A program made the position numbers and the translations under genes. DNA of 64,000 nucleotides from contig CANNBP010000002.1 in NCBI GenBank assembly GCA_947502885.1, positions 372,001 to 436,000 of the forward strand. The letters are read 5' to 3'. Below the pieces are notes generated by a model. That model saw only the letters and a program-made list of their open reading frames with translations. It did no database searches and had not been told where the DNA came from. Below are positions 1 through 8,541 of this stretch, piece by piece. The first letter of the stretch is position 1; each line of letters opens with the position of its first letter. The stretch is from an uncultured Aquimarina sp. GTDB taxonomy: Bacteria; Bacteroidota; Bacteroidia; Flavobacteriales; Flavobacteriaceae.

Positions 1-1227
1 AAGTTTTTCCATTCTAGCATTTGCCCAAAAAGAATCTTCTCTGTTATAGATGTCTTGATCATAAGGATCTACCTGAGATTGATAGAATTTTTTGTCCTTT
101 TTGATATCAAACTTGTAATTGTCGTAAAGAGTTGTTCTTTTACCATATACACCACGGGATTTTTCTTTTTTACTAAATGCAAAATCAGACTGAAAATAAT
201 CTTTGGTGATCAGGAAAATAGAATCATTTAATACATCAAATTCTTGTTCGATATACAAGTCTTTTACCCAGTTGATATTAGCACTCTTGGTAACTTCTAG
301 GTTTATTTCTTTAATAGCCCAGGTAGAGTCGTTAACCCAAAAATCTCCCTTGAACGTTAATTCATTTTTTCTTCTAGGGTAGTAAATAATGTTATAACAC
401 CATTTGTTATCAATATATGCACTATCTGTTAAGACATAATTGTACACACTTACTCCTGTTCTGGATAAAGGGCTTGTAAAACTTTTATCAAAAAACTTAA
501 GATAATTTTCATAAATGTCGTAATCAGAGTATAGATCTTTGACAAATTCTATTAAGGTTTGGTTGTTGCTAAAACCTGCATTTTTATTTCCTTTAAGAAC
601 CTCTTTATGTTCTTTGATTAAGTTGTCTCCATACACTTTTGAGATAGCTTCATTTAGAAATATAGGTAGGTATGTTTTTCCGGTTATTCGAGAAGTATCA
701 ATGTCGTCAAAAATGAATTCCATCCCATTAAATATCTTGCTATTTATAAGGGTGCTATCAATCGTATTTAGATCAAACTCAAGTTTTTCATATTTGTCAT
801 AGGTGTATTGTTTAAACTTCTTAACACCATTTTCTCTTCTGTGTTCCCAAATCTTTTTTAGGATGTCAACAGCAGGATTGTTTTTTTTAGATGTTTTTCC
901 TTTATAAATAACAACTTCATCTAGTGATGCAGCTTCTTCTTCAAGAAGAATTTGCATTTTATAAGTTACTTTTTTACTTAATGAAACGGCTTTGGTGGTA
1001 AAACCAATAAATGAAACTTTTATCTCAGAATGATTTTTATCTGATTCCATATAAAACCTACCATTTTCATCGGTAATTGTACCTGTGGTAGAGTTAGTGA
1101 ATACGATATTGGCAAAAGGAATAGGCTGCTTGTTGCTGTCTAAGACCTGTCCACCTACTTTTGTTTGTGAATAAAGAGATGTAAAGCTAATTATAGTGAG
1201 AAGAATTCCTAAAATATGGTGTTTCAT
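1..1227 (-). CDS. DUF5686 family outer-membrane-associated protein with carboxypeptidase-like regulatory domain, 3' end beyond window
   Basis: The ATG is at 1225-1227 and the frame stays open to base 1, giving 409 residues without a stop, so the C-terminal part lies outside the window. A signal peptide (MKHHILGILLTIISF, then LYSQ) is followed by a CarboxypepD_reg-like beta-sandwich: GQVLDSNKQPIPFANIV, a GTITDENGRFY turn, then SFIGFTT. A region after about residue 100 (SLDEVVIYKGK, then NPAVDILKKIWEHR) matches the usual start of DUF5686. The family is common in Bacteroidota and is thought to sit at the outer membrane; its biochemical role is unknown. It stands alone here, separated from pdhB by 287 bp holding three inverted repeats. 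Confidence 0.8.
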   Translation of the reverse strand, partial: MKHHILGILLTIISFTSLYSQTKVGGQVLDSNKQPIPFANIVFTNSTTGTITDENGRFYMESDKNHSEIKVSFIGFTTKAVSLSKKVTYKMQILLEEEAASLDEVVIYKGKTSKKNNPAVDILKKIWEHRRENGVKKFKQYTYDKYEKLEFDLNTIDSTLINSKIFNGMEFIFDDIDTSRITGKTYLPIFLNEAISKVYGDNLIKEHKEVLKGNKNAGFSNNQTLIEFVKDLYSDYDIYENYLKFFDKSFTSPLSRTGVSVYNYVLTDSAYIDNKWCYNIIYYPRRKNELTFKGDFWVNDSTWAIKEINLEVTKSANINWVKDLYIEQEFDVLNDSIFLITKDYFQSDFAFSKKEKSRGVYGKRTTLYDNYKFDIKKDKKFYQSQVDPYDQDIYNREDSFWANARMEKL

Positions 1228-1340
1228 CAAAAGCTATTAAGATTAATACTTAGTAATTAACATCATTGTTTTTTCTGAACATTGTGTCTTGTTTACTTTT
1301 AATTTCTGTGAATTAGCGCAAGTTTCATGCCTTAATTCTT

Positions 1341-1370
1341 TTGTAATTAATCTAATTAGATTAATTACAA
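1341..1370. repeat. Perfect 30-bp palindrome
   Basis: Every base from 1341 to 1355 pairs with 1370 down to 1356; the centre is TCTAATTAGA. It is entirely AT-rich except for two G/C pairs per arm. It lies about 115 bp upstream of the DUF5686 start codon, so it could be an operator or a weak cruciform. Function is inferred only from position. Confidence 0.6.
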
Positions 1371-1379
1371 GCCAAAGTT

Positions 1380-1410
1380 AAAAGAATCTTACTATGATAA
1401 GATTCTTTTA
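1380..1410 (-). terminator. Probable terminator of pdhB
   Basis: Perfect 12-bp stem (1380-1391 with 1398-1409) around a 6-base loop. Read on the minus strand, the arm ends in a run of four T before AAC. It lies about 105 bp downstream of the pdhB stop and just before the palindrome at 1341-1370. Confidence 0.55.
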
Positions 1411-1460
1411 TTACTGTCCAAATATCGACCAATTTTTGGAATACCAAGTTTTTTCGATAA

Positions 1461-1500
1461 TTTTTCGTTTCACTTCTATCAGAAGAAATGAAACGAAAAA
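1461..1500. repeat. Hairpin-forming inverted repeat just after pdhB
   Basis: A 12-bp outer stem (1461-1472 with 1489-1500, arm TTTTTCGTTTCA) continues, after a 3-base bulge, into a 5-bp inner stem (CTTCT with AGAAG). It starts 14 bases past the pdhB stop codon. It may be a transcript 3'-end stabiliser or the first of two stacked terminators; there is no clear U-run on the minus strand. Confidence 0.5.
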
Positions 1501-1514
1501 TATAATAGTTCATT

Positions 1515-2492
1515 TTATTTGTACATTACTTTTTTAACAGCTTTGACAACGTCATTGCTATTTGGTAACCATTCTTCTAATAATACAGGAGAATATGGGG
1601 TAGGAGTATCGGCTGTGTTAATTTTTATAATAGGAGCATCTAAGTAATCAAAAATATTTGATTGAACTTGGTATGTGATTTCAGAAGAAATATTGGCAAG
1701 TGGCCAAGCTTCTTCAAGAATGATCAATCGATTTGTCTTTTTAACAGATGTAAAGATGGCATCCAAATCTAACGGACGAACTGTTCGAAGGTCTATAATC
1801 TCACAAGTGATATTTTCTTTGCCTAGCTCATCAGCAGCTTTGTAGGCTTCTTTAATTATTTTTCCAAAGGATACAATAGTAACATCACTTCCTTCTCTTT
1901 TTATTTCTGCAACTCCAAGAGGAATTGTAAATTCACCTTCTGGGACTTCTCCTTTATCACCATACATTTGTTCACTTTCCATAAAGATTACAGGATCATT
2001 ATCGCGAATAGCTGATTTTAATAATCCTTTGGCATCTTTAGGGTTTGATGGAACTACAACCTTAAGCCCAGGAGTGTTGGCAAACCAGTTTTCAAAAGCT
2101 TGCGAGTGAGTTGCACCTAATTGACCGGCAGATGCTGTTGGTCCTCTAAAAACAATTGGTATATTAAACTGTCCGCCTGTCATCTGTCTCATTTTGGCGG
2201 CATTGTTTATGATTTGGTCAATTCCGACCAAAGAGAAATTAAAAGTCATGAACTCGATAATAGGACGGTTACCGTTCATGGCACTACCGACACCTATTCC
2301 TGCAAAACCTAATTCAGAGATAGGTGTGTCCAAAACACGATCAGGGCCAAATTCATCCAACATGCCTTTACTTGCTTTATACGCTCCATTATATTCTGCA
2401 ACTTCTTCTCCCATTAAATAAATAGAATCATCACGGCGCATTTCCTCGCTCATTGCTTCACAAATTGCTTCTCTGAATTGTATAGTTTTCAT
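1515..2492 (-). CDS. pdhB: Pyruvate dehydrogenase E1 component, beta subunit
   Basis: E1 beta joins the E1 alpha subunit to decarboxylate pyruvate with thiamine diphosphate and acetylate the lipoyl arm of E2. The 325-residue protein has the normal length. It starts with MKTIQFREAICEAM, has the GIGVGSAMNGNRPI segment of the pyrimidine-binding domain and ends with the transketolase C-terminal domain (residues about 200-320, RTVRPLDLDAI). I placed the start at the ATG at 2490-2492, because homologues begin with MKTIQFREA; an in-frame ATG 24 bases upstream is less likely. The alpha subunit and E2 are not in this window, so the complex genes are scattered. A -7-like TACTTTTG sits about 130 bp upstream. 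Confidence 0.92.
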   Translation of the reverse strand: MKTIQFREAICEAMSEEMRRDDSIYLMGEEVAEYNGAYKASKGMLDEFGPDRVLDTPISELGFAGIGVGSAMNGNRPIIEFMTFNFSLVGIDQIINNAAKMRQMTGGQFNIPIVFRGPTASAGQLGATHSQAFENWFANTPGLKVVVPSNPKDAKGLLKSAIRDNDPVIFMESEQMYGDKGEVPEGEFTIPLGVAEIKREGSDVTIVSFGKIIKEAYKAADELGKENITCEIIDLRTVRPLDLDAIFTSVKKTNRLIILEEAWPLANISSEITYQVQSNIFDYLDAPIIKINTADTPTPYSPVLLEEWLPNSNDVVKAVKKVMYK

Positions 2493-2623
2493 ATGTTTAT
2501 CTTTAATATTATTCAAACGCCTCTATAAATTTTGTATTGATAAGTTTTTTGAACCAAATCAATGTTTTGCTACTATTTTGATTGTGATAAAATTTATAAA
2601 TAGTAATTTTACTTCGACGTTCG

Positions 2624-2631
2624 CAAAAGTA
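2624..2631 (-). promoter_or_regulatory. Candidate -7 promoter element of pdhB
   Basis: Minus-strand TACTTTTG followed by CG matches the Bacteroidota -7 consensus TAnnTTTG. It sits in the divergent pdhB/etfB interval. No convincing -33 TTTG at the usual spacing. Confidence 0.35.
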
Positions 2632-2708
2632 GCAATTAAAACCTTTTTGTGAGACTCGAATATTAATTTTTTTATTATGCACGCATAGTAAATTAGACTT
2701 TTTATTTG

Positions 2709-2716
2709 TACCTTCG
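2709..2716 (+). promoter_or_regulatory. Candidate -7 promoter element of etfB
   Basis: TACCTTCG followed by CA, one change from TAnnTTTG, 38 bases before the etfB ATG. It would give a leader of about 30 bases. The -33 box is not obvious. Confidence 0.35.
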
Positions 2717-2754
2717 CATCTATTGTTGAATTCTAAAAAAAACATCTATATAAA

Positions 2755-3501
2755 ATGAAGATATTAGTTTGTATTAGCCATGTGCCAGACACTACTTCCA
2801 AAATTAATTTTACAGAAGGAGATACTAAATTTGATACAAATGGCGTGCAGTTTGTAATTAATCCGAATGATGAATTTGGACTTACACGAGCAATGTGGTT
2901 TAAAGAAAAGCAGGGCGCTTCTGTTGATGTTGTAAATGTAGGAGGTGCAGAAACAGAACCTACATTGCGTAAAGCTTTGGCAATAGGAGCTGATAATGCA
3001 ATTAGAATTAATGCTCAAGCTACAGATGGTTTTTATGTTGCTCGCCAACTGGCAAAAGTGGCACAAGATGGTGGTTATGATCTTGTTATTGCAGGTCGAG
3101 AGTCTATTGACTATAATGGAGGGATGGTACCAGGTATGTTGGCAGCTATTACCGATGTTAATTTTGTAAATACATGTATTGGTATTGAAGTTGAGGGAGA
3201 TACGGCAACGGTTGTTCGTGAGATTGATGGAGGTAAAGAAACTTCTACTGCAAAATTGCCATTGGTCATAGGAGGTCAAAAGGGATTGGTTGCAGAGAGT
3301 GATTTACGTATTCCTAATATGCGTGGAATTATGATGGCGCGTAAAAAACCACTTAACGTAATAGAACCTATAGAAGCTAATCAGGAAACAAAAGCTGTTC
3401 AGTTTCAAAAACCAGAACCTAAAGGAGAAGTAACATTGGTTGATCCAGATAATGTAGATCAGTTGATCGAATTATTACACAATGAAGCAAAGGTGATTTA
3501 A
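2755..3501 (+). CDS. etfB: Electron transfer flavoprotein, beta subunit
   Basis: ETF beta carries AMP and, with EtfA, forms the FAD-containing heterodimer that takes electrons from acyl-CoA and other dehydrogenases. The 248-residue length is standard. Recognisable segments are the N-terminal MKILVCISHVPDT, the AMP-binding region around ALAIGADNAIRI and GRESIDYNGG, and the ETF beta signature near VAESDLRIPNMRGIMMARKK. It is followed by etfA after 62 bases that hold only a short TGCTGA/TCAGCA hairpin, so the two are probably co-transcribed. Divergent from pdhB. Confidence 0.95.
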   Translation: MKILVCISHVPDTTSKINFTEGDTKFDTNGVQFVINPNDEFGLTRAMWFKEKQGASVDVVNVGGAETEPTLRKALAIGADNAIRINAQATDGFYVARQLAKVAQDGGYDLVIAGRESIDYNGGMVPGMLAAITDVNFVNTCIGIEVEGDTATVVREIDGGKETSTAKLPLVIGGQKGLVAESDLRIPNMRGIMMARKKPLNVIEPIEANQETKAVQFQKPEPKGEVTLVDPDNVDQLIELLHNEAKVI

Positions 3502-3563
3502 TTAGGTTTTTAGAAAAATAGGTTAATAATGCTGAGTTAGTTTCAGCAATCAAAAATATAAAT

Positions 3564-4532
3564 ATGTCAATATTAGTATATACAGAAAGTGAAAATGGAG
3601 CATTTAAGAAAGGGGCTTTAGAGGTTACTTCTTATGCAAAAGGAATTGCAGATATGTTGGGTACAACAGTTACTGCAGTTAGTATTAATGGAGGAGATAG
3701 TAGTGAGTTAGGGGTGTATGGAGCAGAAAAAGTCCTTGAAGTAAAAGATGATAAATTAGGAAACTTTAATGCTAAAGCTTATGCTTCTGTTATAGAGCAA
3801 GCTGCCAAGCAAGAAGGAGCAAAAGTTGTTGTGGTTAGTTCAAGTTCTGATAGTAAATTTTTAGCACCATTGTTAGCGGTATACCTCGAAGCAGGATATG
3901 CCACAAATGTAGTAGCGCTACCAGAAAGTACCTCTCCTTTTAAAGTTAAGCGTACTGCTTTTACTAATAAAGCTTTTAATAGTACAGAGATTTCAAGTGA
4001 TGTTAAAATTGTTGGGTTATCTAATAATGCTTTTGGACTTAAAGAAAGTTCAGCCAGTGCTGCTGCAGAATCATTTACACCGTCGTTAGAAGATTCTAAT
4101 TTTGGTGTGCAGATAACGGCAATTGATAAAGCTACAGATAAAGTTTCAATAGCTGATGCAGAAATTGTAGTATCAGGAGGGCGTGGATTAAAAGGGCCAG
4201 AGAATTGGGGGATGATAGAAGAATTAGCAGATGTTTTAGGAGCTGCTACTGCTTGTTCGAAGCCAGTAAGTGATATGGGATGGAGACCACATGCAGAGCA
4301 TGTTGGGCAAACAGGAAAACCAGTTGCGTCAAATCTATATATTGCAATCGGGGTATCTGGTGCAATTCAGCATTTAGCTGGTATTAATGCTAGCAAGGTT
4401 AAAGTGGTGATCAATAATGATGCTGAAGCGCCATTTTTTAAAGCTGCAGACTATGGTATAGTAGGTGATGCATTTGAGGTAGTACCTAAACTTATTGAAA
4501 AATTAAAAGAATTTAAGTCGAATAACGCATAA
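3564..4532 (+). CDS. etfA: Electron transfer flavoprotein, alpha subunit
   Basis: Partner of EtfB; binds FAD and docks to dehydrogenases. 322 residues, normal for the family. The N-terminal domain starts SILVYTESENG. The FAD-binding C-terminal domain is clear: VVSGGRGLKGPENWGM (residues about 203-218), then GQTGKPV and SGAIQHLAGI near 275-285, and the NNDAEAPFF/ADYGIVGD tail. It ends in a strong terminator at 4559-4605, so etfB-etfA form a closed two-gene unit. Confidence 0.95.
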   Translation: MSILVYTESENGAFKKGALEVTSYAKGIADMLGTTVTAVSINGGDSSELGVYGAEKVLEVKDDKLGNFNAKAYASVIEQAAKQEGAKVVVVSSSSDSKFLAPLLAVYLEAGYATNVVALPESTSPFKVKRTAFTNKAFNSTEISSDVKIVGLSNNAFGLKESSASAAAESFTPSLEDSNFGVQITAIDKATDKVSIADAEIVVSGGRGLKGPENWGMIEELADVLGAATACSKPVSDMGWRPHAEHVGQTGKPVASNLYIAIGVSGAIQHLAGINASKVKVVINNDAEAPFFKAADYGIVGDAFEVVPKLIEKLKEFKSNNA

Positions 4533-4558
4533 TTTTCATAAATTGTGCCCAATTGAGG

Positions 4559-4605
4559 GCTGTTTGAACTTAGGGAAAGTCCACTTGTTCAAACAGCTTT
4601 TTTTA
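4559..4605 (+). terminator. Rho-independent terminator of etfBA
   Basis: Perfect 11-bp stem GCTGTTTGAAC (4559-4569) with GTTCAAACAGC (4587-4597), a 17-base loop, then a run of seven T. Confidence 0.85.
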
Positions 4606-4630
4606 TTGTGAATAATATGATGAGAGTACT

Positions 4631-5245
4631 ATGAGCTTAGTTCGACTGAACATTAAAGGAATTTCATATAGTCAAACCCAAAATGGTGCATACGCACTAA
4701 TTTTAAGTGAGGTCGATGGAGAAAGAAAGTTACCAATTGTTATAGGTGCTTTTGAAGCCCAATCTATTGCTATAGCTTTAGAAAAGGAAATTAAACCTCC
4801 TAGACCGCTTACACATGATCTTTTTAAAAATTTTGCAGATCGATTTAATATTATCGTAAAACAGGTGATTATACATAAACTTGTAGACGGAGTGTTTTAT
4901 TCTAGTGTAATCTGTGAACGAGATAAGATAGAAGAAATTATTGATGCAAGAACGAGCGATGCAATCGCATTAGCATTACGTTTTCAAGCTCCGATATTTA
5001 CGTACAAAAATATCTTAGATCAAGCAGGGATATATCTTAAGGTAAACCCAAAGAAAGAAGATGAGAAAGAGCAAGAAGAATTTCTTGTAGATGAATTAGT
5101 ACCCGATGTAGAAATGGTAGGTAAAGAGACTAGTTATAAAGATTTGTCAATCGAAGAGCTGAATCGCATGCTTGAGCAGGCTGTTGGTAATGAAGATTAT
5201 GAACTCGCTGCCAGAATTCGTGATGAAATTTCTAAAAGAGAATAA
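4631..5245 (+). CDS. Bifunctional nuclease family protein (DUF151) with C-terminal UVR motif
   Basis: 204 residues. Residues about 1-135 form the DUF151/BFN domain (LNIKGISYSQTQNGAYALIL, LPIVIGAFEAQSIAIALE, RPLTHDLF, then DARTSDAIALALR). Residues about 165-203 form a UVR helical hairpin (MLEQAVGNEDYELAARIRDE), which in UvrB/ClpC-type proteins mediates protein contacts. Plant and bacterial BFN proteins have been reported to degrade RNA and DNA; the physiological substrate in Flavobacteria is unknown. It starts about 25 bases after the etfBA terminator and is followed by the nucleoside transporter in the same direction. Confidence 0.85.
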   Translation: MSLVRLNIKGISYSQTQNGAYALILSEVDGERKLPIVIGAFEAQSIAIALEKEIKPPRPLTHDLFKNFADRFNIIVKQVIIHKLVDGVFYSSVICERDKIEEIIDARTSDAIALALRFQAPIFTYKNILDQAGIYLKVNPKKEDEKEQEEFLVDELVPDVEMVGKETSYKDLSIEELNRMLEQAVGNEDYELAARIRDEISKRE

Positions 5246-5297
5246 CGTATTTAATAAGAGAGACAATCTCAACATATTCTTGAATAATTTAAATTTT

Positions 5298-6998
5298 ATG
5301 AAGAAGGGGGTAGTAGTTTTTCTATTTTCGTTAATTACTTTTAGCATATCGTTTGCGCAGTCTATTGAGAAAAAGTGGACTTTAGAAGAGGTTAAAGGAA
5401 CTTCGGAAGAAGTCTTTAATGCTCAAAAAGAGGATTTTCTTAAGTTCGATAAAGGTCAATTTTCTTATTCATTTAATCATTCAGCTCAAAAACTTAAAGG
5501 AGATTATATTCAACAAAATAATGTGCTCCTTTTTTTTCCTGAATATGCTCAGGATTCTTTAATACGCTACAAGATTAGAACGCTAACAGATTCGCTTCTT
5601 GTTTTGTCAAAAAACAATATTTCGTATACACTTACAGCAGAAAAAAAAGAAAGCGATGAGGTTGCAGTTGCTAATATTGACCAATTGATTCCTAATCAAG
5701 GATTTTCTATTAACAGTTTGTTGAGAGGTGTTTTAGGGATGTTTGTCTTACTGATTATAGCCTATTTGTTTAGCAGTAATCGAAAAGCAATTAATTGGAA
5801 AACTATTGGGATTGGTATAGCTGCACAGTTATTACTGGCTATTGGAGTTTTAAAAATCAGCTTTGTGCAGAAAGCTTTTGATTTTATAGGAAAAGGATTT
5901 GTGAAAATCCTTGATTTTACTAGAGCAGGAAGTGAATTTTTGCTTGGAGATATCATGAATATTGAGAGTTTTGGTTTTATCTTTTTGTTTCAAGTTCTTC
6001 CTACGATTATTTTCTTTTCGGCTTTAACCTCAGTATTGTTTTATGCAGGAATTATTCAATTTGTTGTTAAAGGTATGGCTTGGGTGTTGACCAAATTGAT
6101 GGGGATCTCTGGTGCAGAAAGTTTAAGTGTTGCAGGAAATATATTTTTGGGACAGACCGAAGCACCATTGATGATTAAGGCATATTTAGAACGTATGACG
6201 AGATCAGAGATTTTGTTGGTGATGATAGGAGGTATGGCAACCGTAGCGGGAGGTGTTTTGGCTGCGTATATTAGCTTTTTAGGCGGAGATGATCCAGAAT
6301 TACGATTAGAATTCGCAAAACATTTGCTAGCTGCTTCTGTTATGGCAGCGCCTGGTGCGATTGTGATTTCTAAGTTATTATACCCACAGCAAGAACCGAT
6401 AGATGTAAACGTAAAAGTTTCTACTGATAAAATTGGGTCTAATATTTTGGATGCCATAGCCAATGGTACTACAGAAGGACTAAAATTAGCAGCAAATGTT
6501 GGAGCAATGCTTTTGGTATTTATAGCATTTATTGCAATGATCAATTATGGCTTTGGGAAATTTGGAGAGATAACTGGTTTGGACCTGTTTTTGGCAGACC
6601 ATACACCTTATGATAAATTTTCGTTAGAGGCTATTTTAGGAACTGTCTTTGCTCCCTTAATGTGGTTGATTGGGGTTGCAAAAGAAGATGTAATGCTTAT
6701 GGGGCAATTGTTAGGGATTAAACTTGCAGCAAGCGAATTTGTTGGTTATATTCAATTAGCAGATTTGAAAGATGCCGCAAACCCTATACATTTAACCTAT
6801 AGTAAATCTGTAATAATGGCAACATACATGCTTTGCGGTTTTGCAAATTTTGCTTCAATAGGAATACAAATCGGTGGTATTGGATCTTTGGCTCCAGGTC
6901 AACGAAAGACATTATCTGAATTTGGAATGAAAGCATTAATTGGTGGGACTATCGCATCTTTGTTGTCAGCTACGATTGCCGGTATGATTATAGGGTAA
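5298..6998 (+). CDS. Concentrative nucleoside transporter (NupC/CNT family) with secreted N-terminal extension
   Basis: 566 residues. Start chosen at the ATG at 5298 because it gives a clean signal peptide (MKKGVVVFLFSLITFSISFA); longer readings run back into the preceding gene. Residues 21-113 form an extra, probably periplasmic, beta-rich domain (KKWTLEEVKGTSEEVF, then FDKGQFSYSF), like the lipocalin-type domains of Bacteroidota. From residue about 140 the CNT core follows: an N-terminal membrane pair, the gate domain (GGMATVAGGVLAAYISFLG) and the C-terminal domain (LGTVFAPLMWLIGV, CGFANFASIGIQIGGIGSLAP). E. coli NupC is about 400 residues, so the extension is real. Uptake of nucleosides by ion symport fits the neighbouring thyA. 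Confidence 0.88.
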   Translation: MKKGVVVFLFSLITFSISFAQSIEKKWTLEEVKGTSEEVFNAQKEDFLKFDKGQFSYSFNHSAQKLKGDYIQQNNVLLFFPEYAQDSLIRYKIRTLTDSLLVLSKNNISYTLTAEKKESDEVAVANIDQLIPNQGFSINSLLRGVLGMFVLLIIAYLFSSNRKAINWKTIGIGIAAQLLLAIGVLKISFVQKAFDFIGKGFVKILDFTRAGSEFLLGDIMNIESFGFIFLFQVLPTIIFFSALTSVLFYAGIIQFVVKGMAWVLTKLMGISGAESLSVAGNIFLGQTEAPLMIKAYLERMTRSEILLVMIGGMATVAGGVLAAYISFLGGDDPELRLEFAKHLLAASVMAAPGAIVISKLLYPQQEPIDVNVKVSTDKIGSNILDAIANGTTEGLKLAANVGAMLLVFIAFIAMINYGFGKFGEITGLDLFLADHTPYDKFSLEAILGTVFAPLMWLIGVAKEDVMLMGQLLGIKLAASEFVGYIQLADLKDAANPIHLTYSKSVIMATYMLCGFANFASIGIQIGGIGSLAPGQRKTLSEFGMKALIGGTIASLLSATIAGMIIG

Positions 6999-7106
6999 TC
7001 TATGATTGGGTTAAGTAAGTAGAGTTAAAGAAAAGTTAAAAATATTGATTTGAAAATCAACGAGATGATCAAAAAATAAAGAACTGTTCTCATCTCTAAT
7101 TTTTTG

Positions 7107-7114
7107 TATATTTG
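7107..7114 (+). promoter_or_regulatory. Candidate -7 promoter element of thyA
   Basis: TATATTTG matches TAnnTTTG and lies 44 bases before the thyA ATG. The -33 region is weak. A purine-rich GAGGAGGAG immediately precedes the ATG, unusual for this phylum and possibly acting as a Shine-Dalgarno. Confidence 0.4.
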
Positions 7115-7157
7115 GATGCGATTTTATAATTTAAATAATTTAGAGGAGGAGTAGGGA

Positions 7158-7982
7158 ATGAAGCAATATCTTGATCTTGTACGTCATGTACTTGAGCACG
7201 GAAATGAAAAGGGTGATCGAACCGGAACTGGAACTAAAAGCGTTTTTGGTTATCAAATGCGTTTTGATCTTAGTGAAGGGTTTCCCATGGTAACAACAAA
7301 GAAATTACATCTGAAGTCTATCATTTATGAATTACTTTGGTTTTTGAAAGGAGATACCAATATAGATTATCTTCAAGAAAATGGAGTTCGTATTTGGAAT
7401 GAATGGGCAGATGATAATGGTGATTTAGGACCAGTCTATGGGCATCAATGGCGTAACTGGAATAGTGACGAGGTTGATCAAATAAAAGAAGTTGTAGATA
7501 CACTTAAAAATAACCCCAATAGTCGACGTATGTTGGTTTCGGCATGGAACCCAAGTGTATTGCCAGATACATCAAAATCTTTTTCAGAAAATATAGCAAA
7601 CGGCAAAGCGGCATTACCGCCATGTCATGCGTTTTTTCAATTTTATGTGGCAGATGGTAAATTGTCCTGTCAATTGTATCAGCGTAGTGCAGATGTTTTT
7701 TTAGGAGTACCTTTTAATATTGCATCTTATGCGCTTTTTACAATGATGATGGCACAGGTGTGTGGCTATGAAGCAGGCGATTTTATTCATACTTTTGGAG
7801 ATGCGCATGTGTACAATAATCACATAGAACAACTAGAACTTCAGCTATCTAGAACGCCCCGTAAATTACCTAAAATGATACTTGATCCGGAGGTGAAAGA
7901 TATTTTTGGCTTCGTTTTTGATAGTTTCAAGTTAGTAGGTTACGATCCCCACCCTCATATAAAGGGAAAGGTTGCTGTTTAA
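7158..7982 (+). CDS. thyA: Thymidylate synthase
   Basis: Converts dUMP to dTMP using methylene-tetrahydrofolate, releasing dihydrofolate. 274 residues, typical length. Key parts are the [11 protein letters not shown] phosphate-binding loop near residues 21-31, the catalytic Cys156 in [12 protein letters not shown], and the [13 protein letters not shown] substrate loop. Dihydrofolate reductase, which recycles the product, lies 10 kb away as a fusion gene (17711-18646). The preceding nucleoside transporter could supply precursors. Confidence 0.96.
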   Translation: MKQYLDLVRHVLEHGNEKGDRTGTGTKSVFGYQMRFDLSEGFPMVTTKKLHLKSIIYELLWFLKGDTNIDYLQENGVRIWNEWADDNGDLGPVYGHQWRNWNSDEVDQIKEVVDTLKNNPNSRRMLVSAWNPSVLPDTSKSFSENIANGKAALPPCHAFFQFYVADGKLSCQLYQRSADVFLGVPFNIASYALFTMMMAQVCGYEAGDFIHTFGDAHVYNNHIEQLELQLSRTPRKLPKMILDPEVKDIFGFVFDSFKLVGYDPHPHIKGKVAV

Positions 7983-8005
7983 CCCCTAATTTTAAACGAA
8001 CTACT

Positions 8006-8431
8006 ATGAAAAAAATATTACTCATAATTGCAATTTTACTTTCGGGACTTTCCTTTTCCCAAAACAGCATTATTTTGTCTCAAGAGAATGCAAATGAAAA
8101 AGGAATTACACCTATATGGCCAAGATGTGATCGTTCTAGGTTATCACCAACAAAATGTTTTGATCAAAAATTGAGAGATCACATTATTCAGAATTTTGTT
8201 TACCCCGATGTTGCTATTGAAGAAGGTTTGACAGGTACGGTTACTGTAGAGTTTTTAATTAATAAAAAAGGAAAAGTAGAAGTGCTAGAAGTATCTGGTG
8301 CGCATAGGTACCTACAACAAGAAGCTATTCGAATTGTAAGAGCTATACCAAAAATGGACCCCGGTAAGTGGGGGAATAAGCCTATTGCAATAGCATACAC
8401 TGTTCCTATTACTTTTAGGGCGCCACAATAG
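8006..8431 (+). CDS. Small secreted protein with TonB C-terminal domain
   Basis: 141 residues. A signal peptide (MKKILLIIAILLSGLSF, then SQ) is followed by a short linker with two cysteines and a TonB C-terminal fold from about residue 55 (VYPDVAIEEGLTGTVTVEFLI, then KGKVEVLEVSG and the QQEAIRIVRAIP helix). A true TonB has an uncleaved N-terminal anchor and a proline-rich spacer; neither is present, so it is probably a periplasmic TonB-like binding protein and not the energy transducer. It starts 24 bases after thyA, so co-transcription is possible; an intrinsic terminator lies at 8511-8541. Confidence 0.78.
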   Translation: MKKILLIIAILLSGLSFSQNSIILSQENANEKGITPIWPRCDRSRLSPTKCFDQKLRDHIIQNFVYPDVAIEEGLTGTVTVEFLINKKGKVEVLEVSGAHRYLQQEAIRIVRAIPKMDPGKWGNKPIAIAYTVPITFRAPQ

Positions 8432-8502
8432 CCTCTTTAGGAAAGTTTTAACTTTAACAAGGCCTTAACCCTTGTTCGACAATATAGAATCATAAAAATT
8501 AG

Positions 8503-8510
8503 TAAATTTG
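8503..8510 (+). promoter_or_regulatory. Candidate -7 promoter element of the egt operon
   Basis: TAAATTTG matches TAnnTTTG, 32 bases before the egtB ATG. The predicted start site would fall inside the 5' arm of the hairpin at 8511-8535. -33 box uncertain. Confidence 0.4.
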
Positions 8511-8541
8511 AGTGTGTACCTAAGTCGTACACACTTTTTTT
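8511..8541 (+). terminator. Terminator-like hairpin abutting the egtB start codon
   Basis: Perfect 9-bp stem AGTGTGTAC (8511-8519) with GTACACACT (8527-8535), a 7-base loop and seven T in a row at 8535-8541. The ATG of egtB begins at the next base. It would terminate transcripts from thyA and the TonB-domain gene, and may act as an attenuator for egtB. Confidence 0.7.

Noticed and set aside
2764..3279. A 171-codon open frame opposite etfB
   Set aside because: It lies wholly within a conserved gene and its translation is low-complexity, rich in Cys, Asn and Ser, with no domain. It is a reading-frame shadow.
6056..6544. A 162-codon open frame opposite the nucleoside transporter
   Set aside because: Fully antisense to conserved transmembrane segments; no homology features and no promoter.
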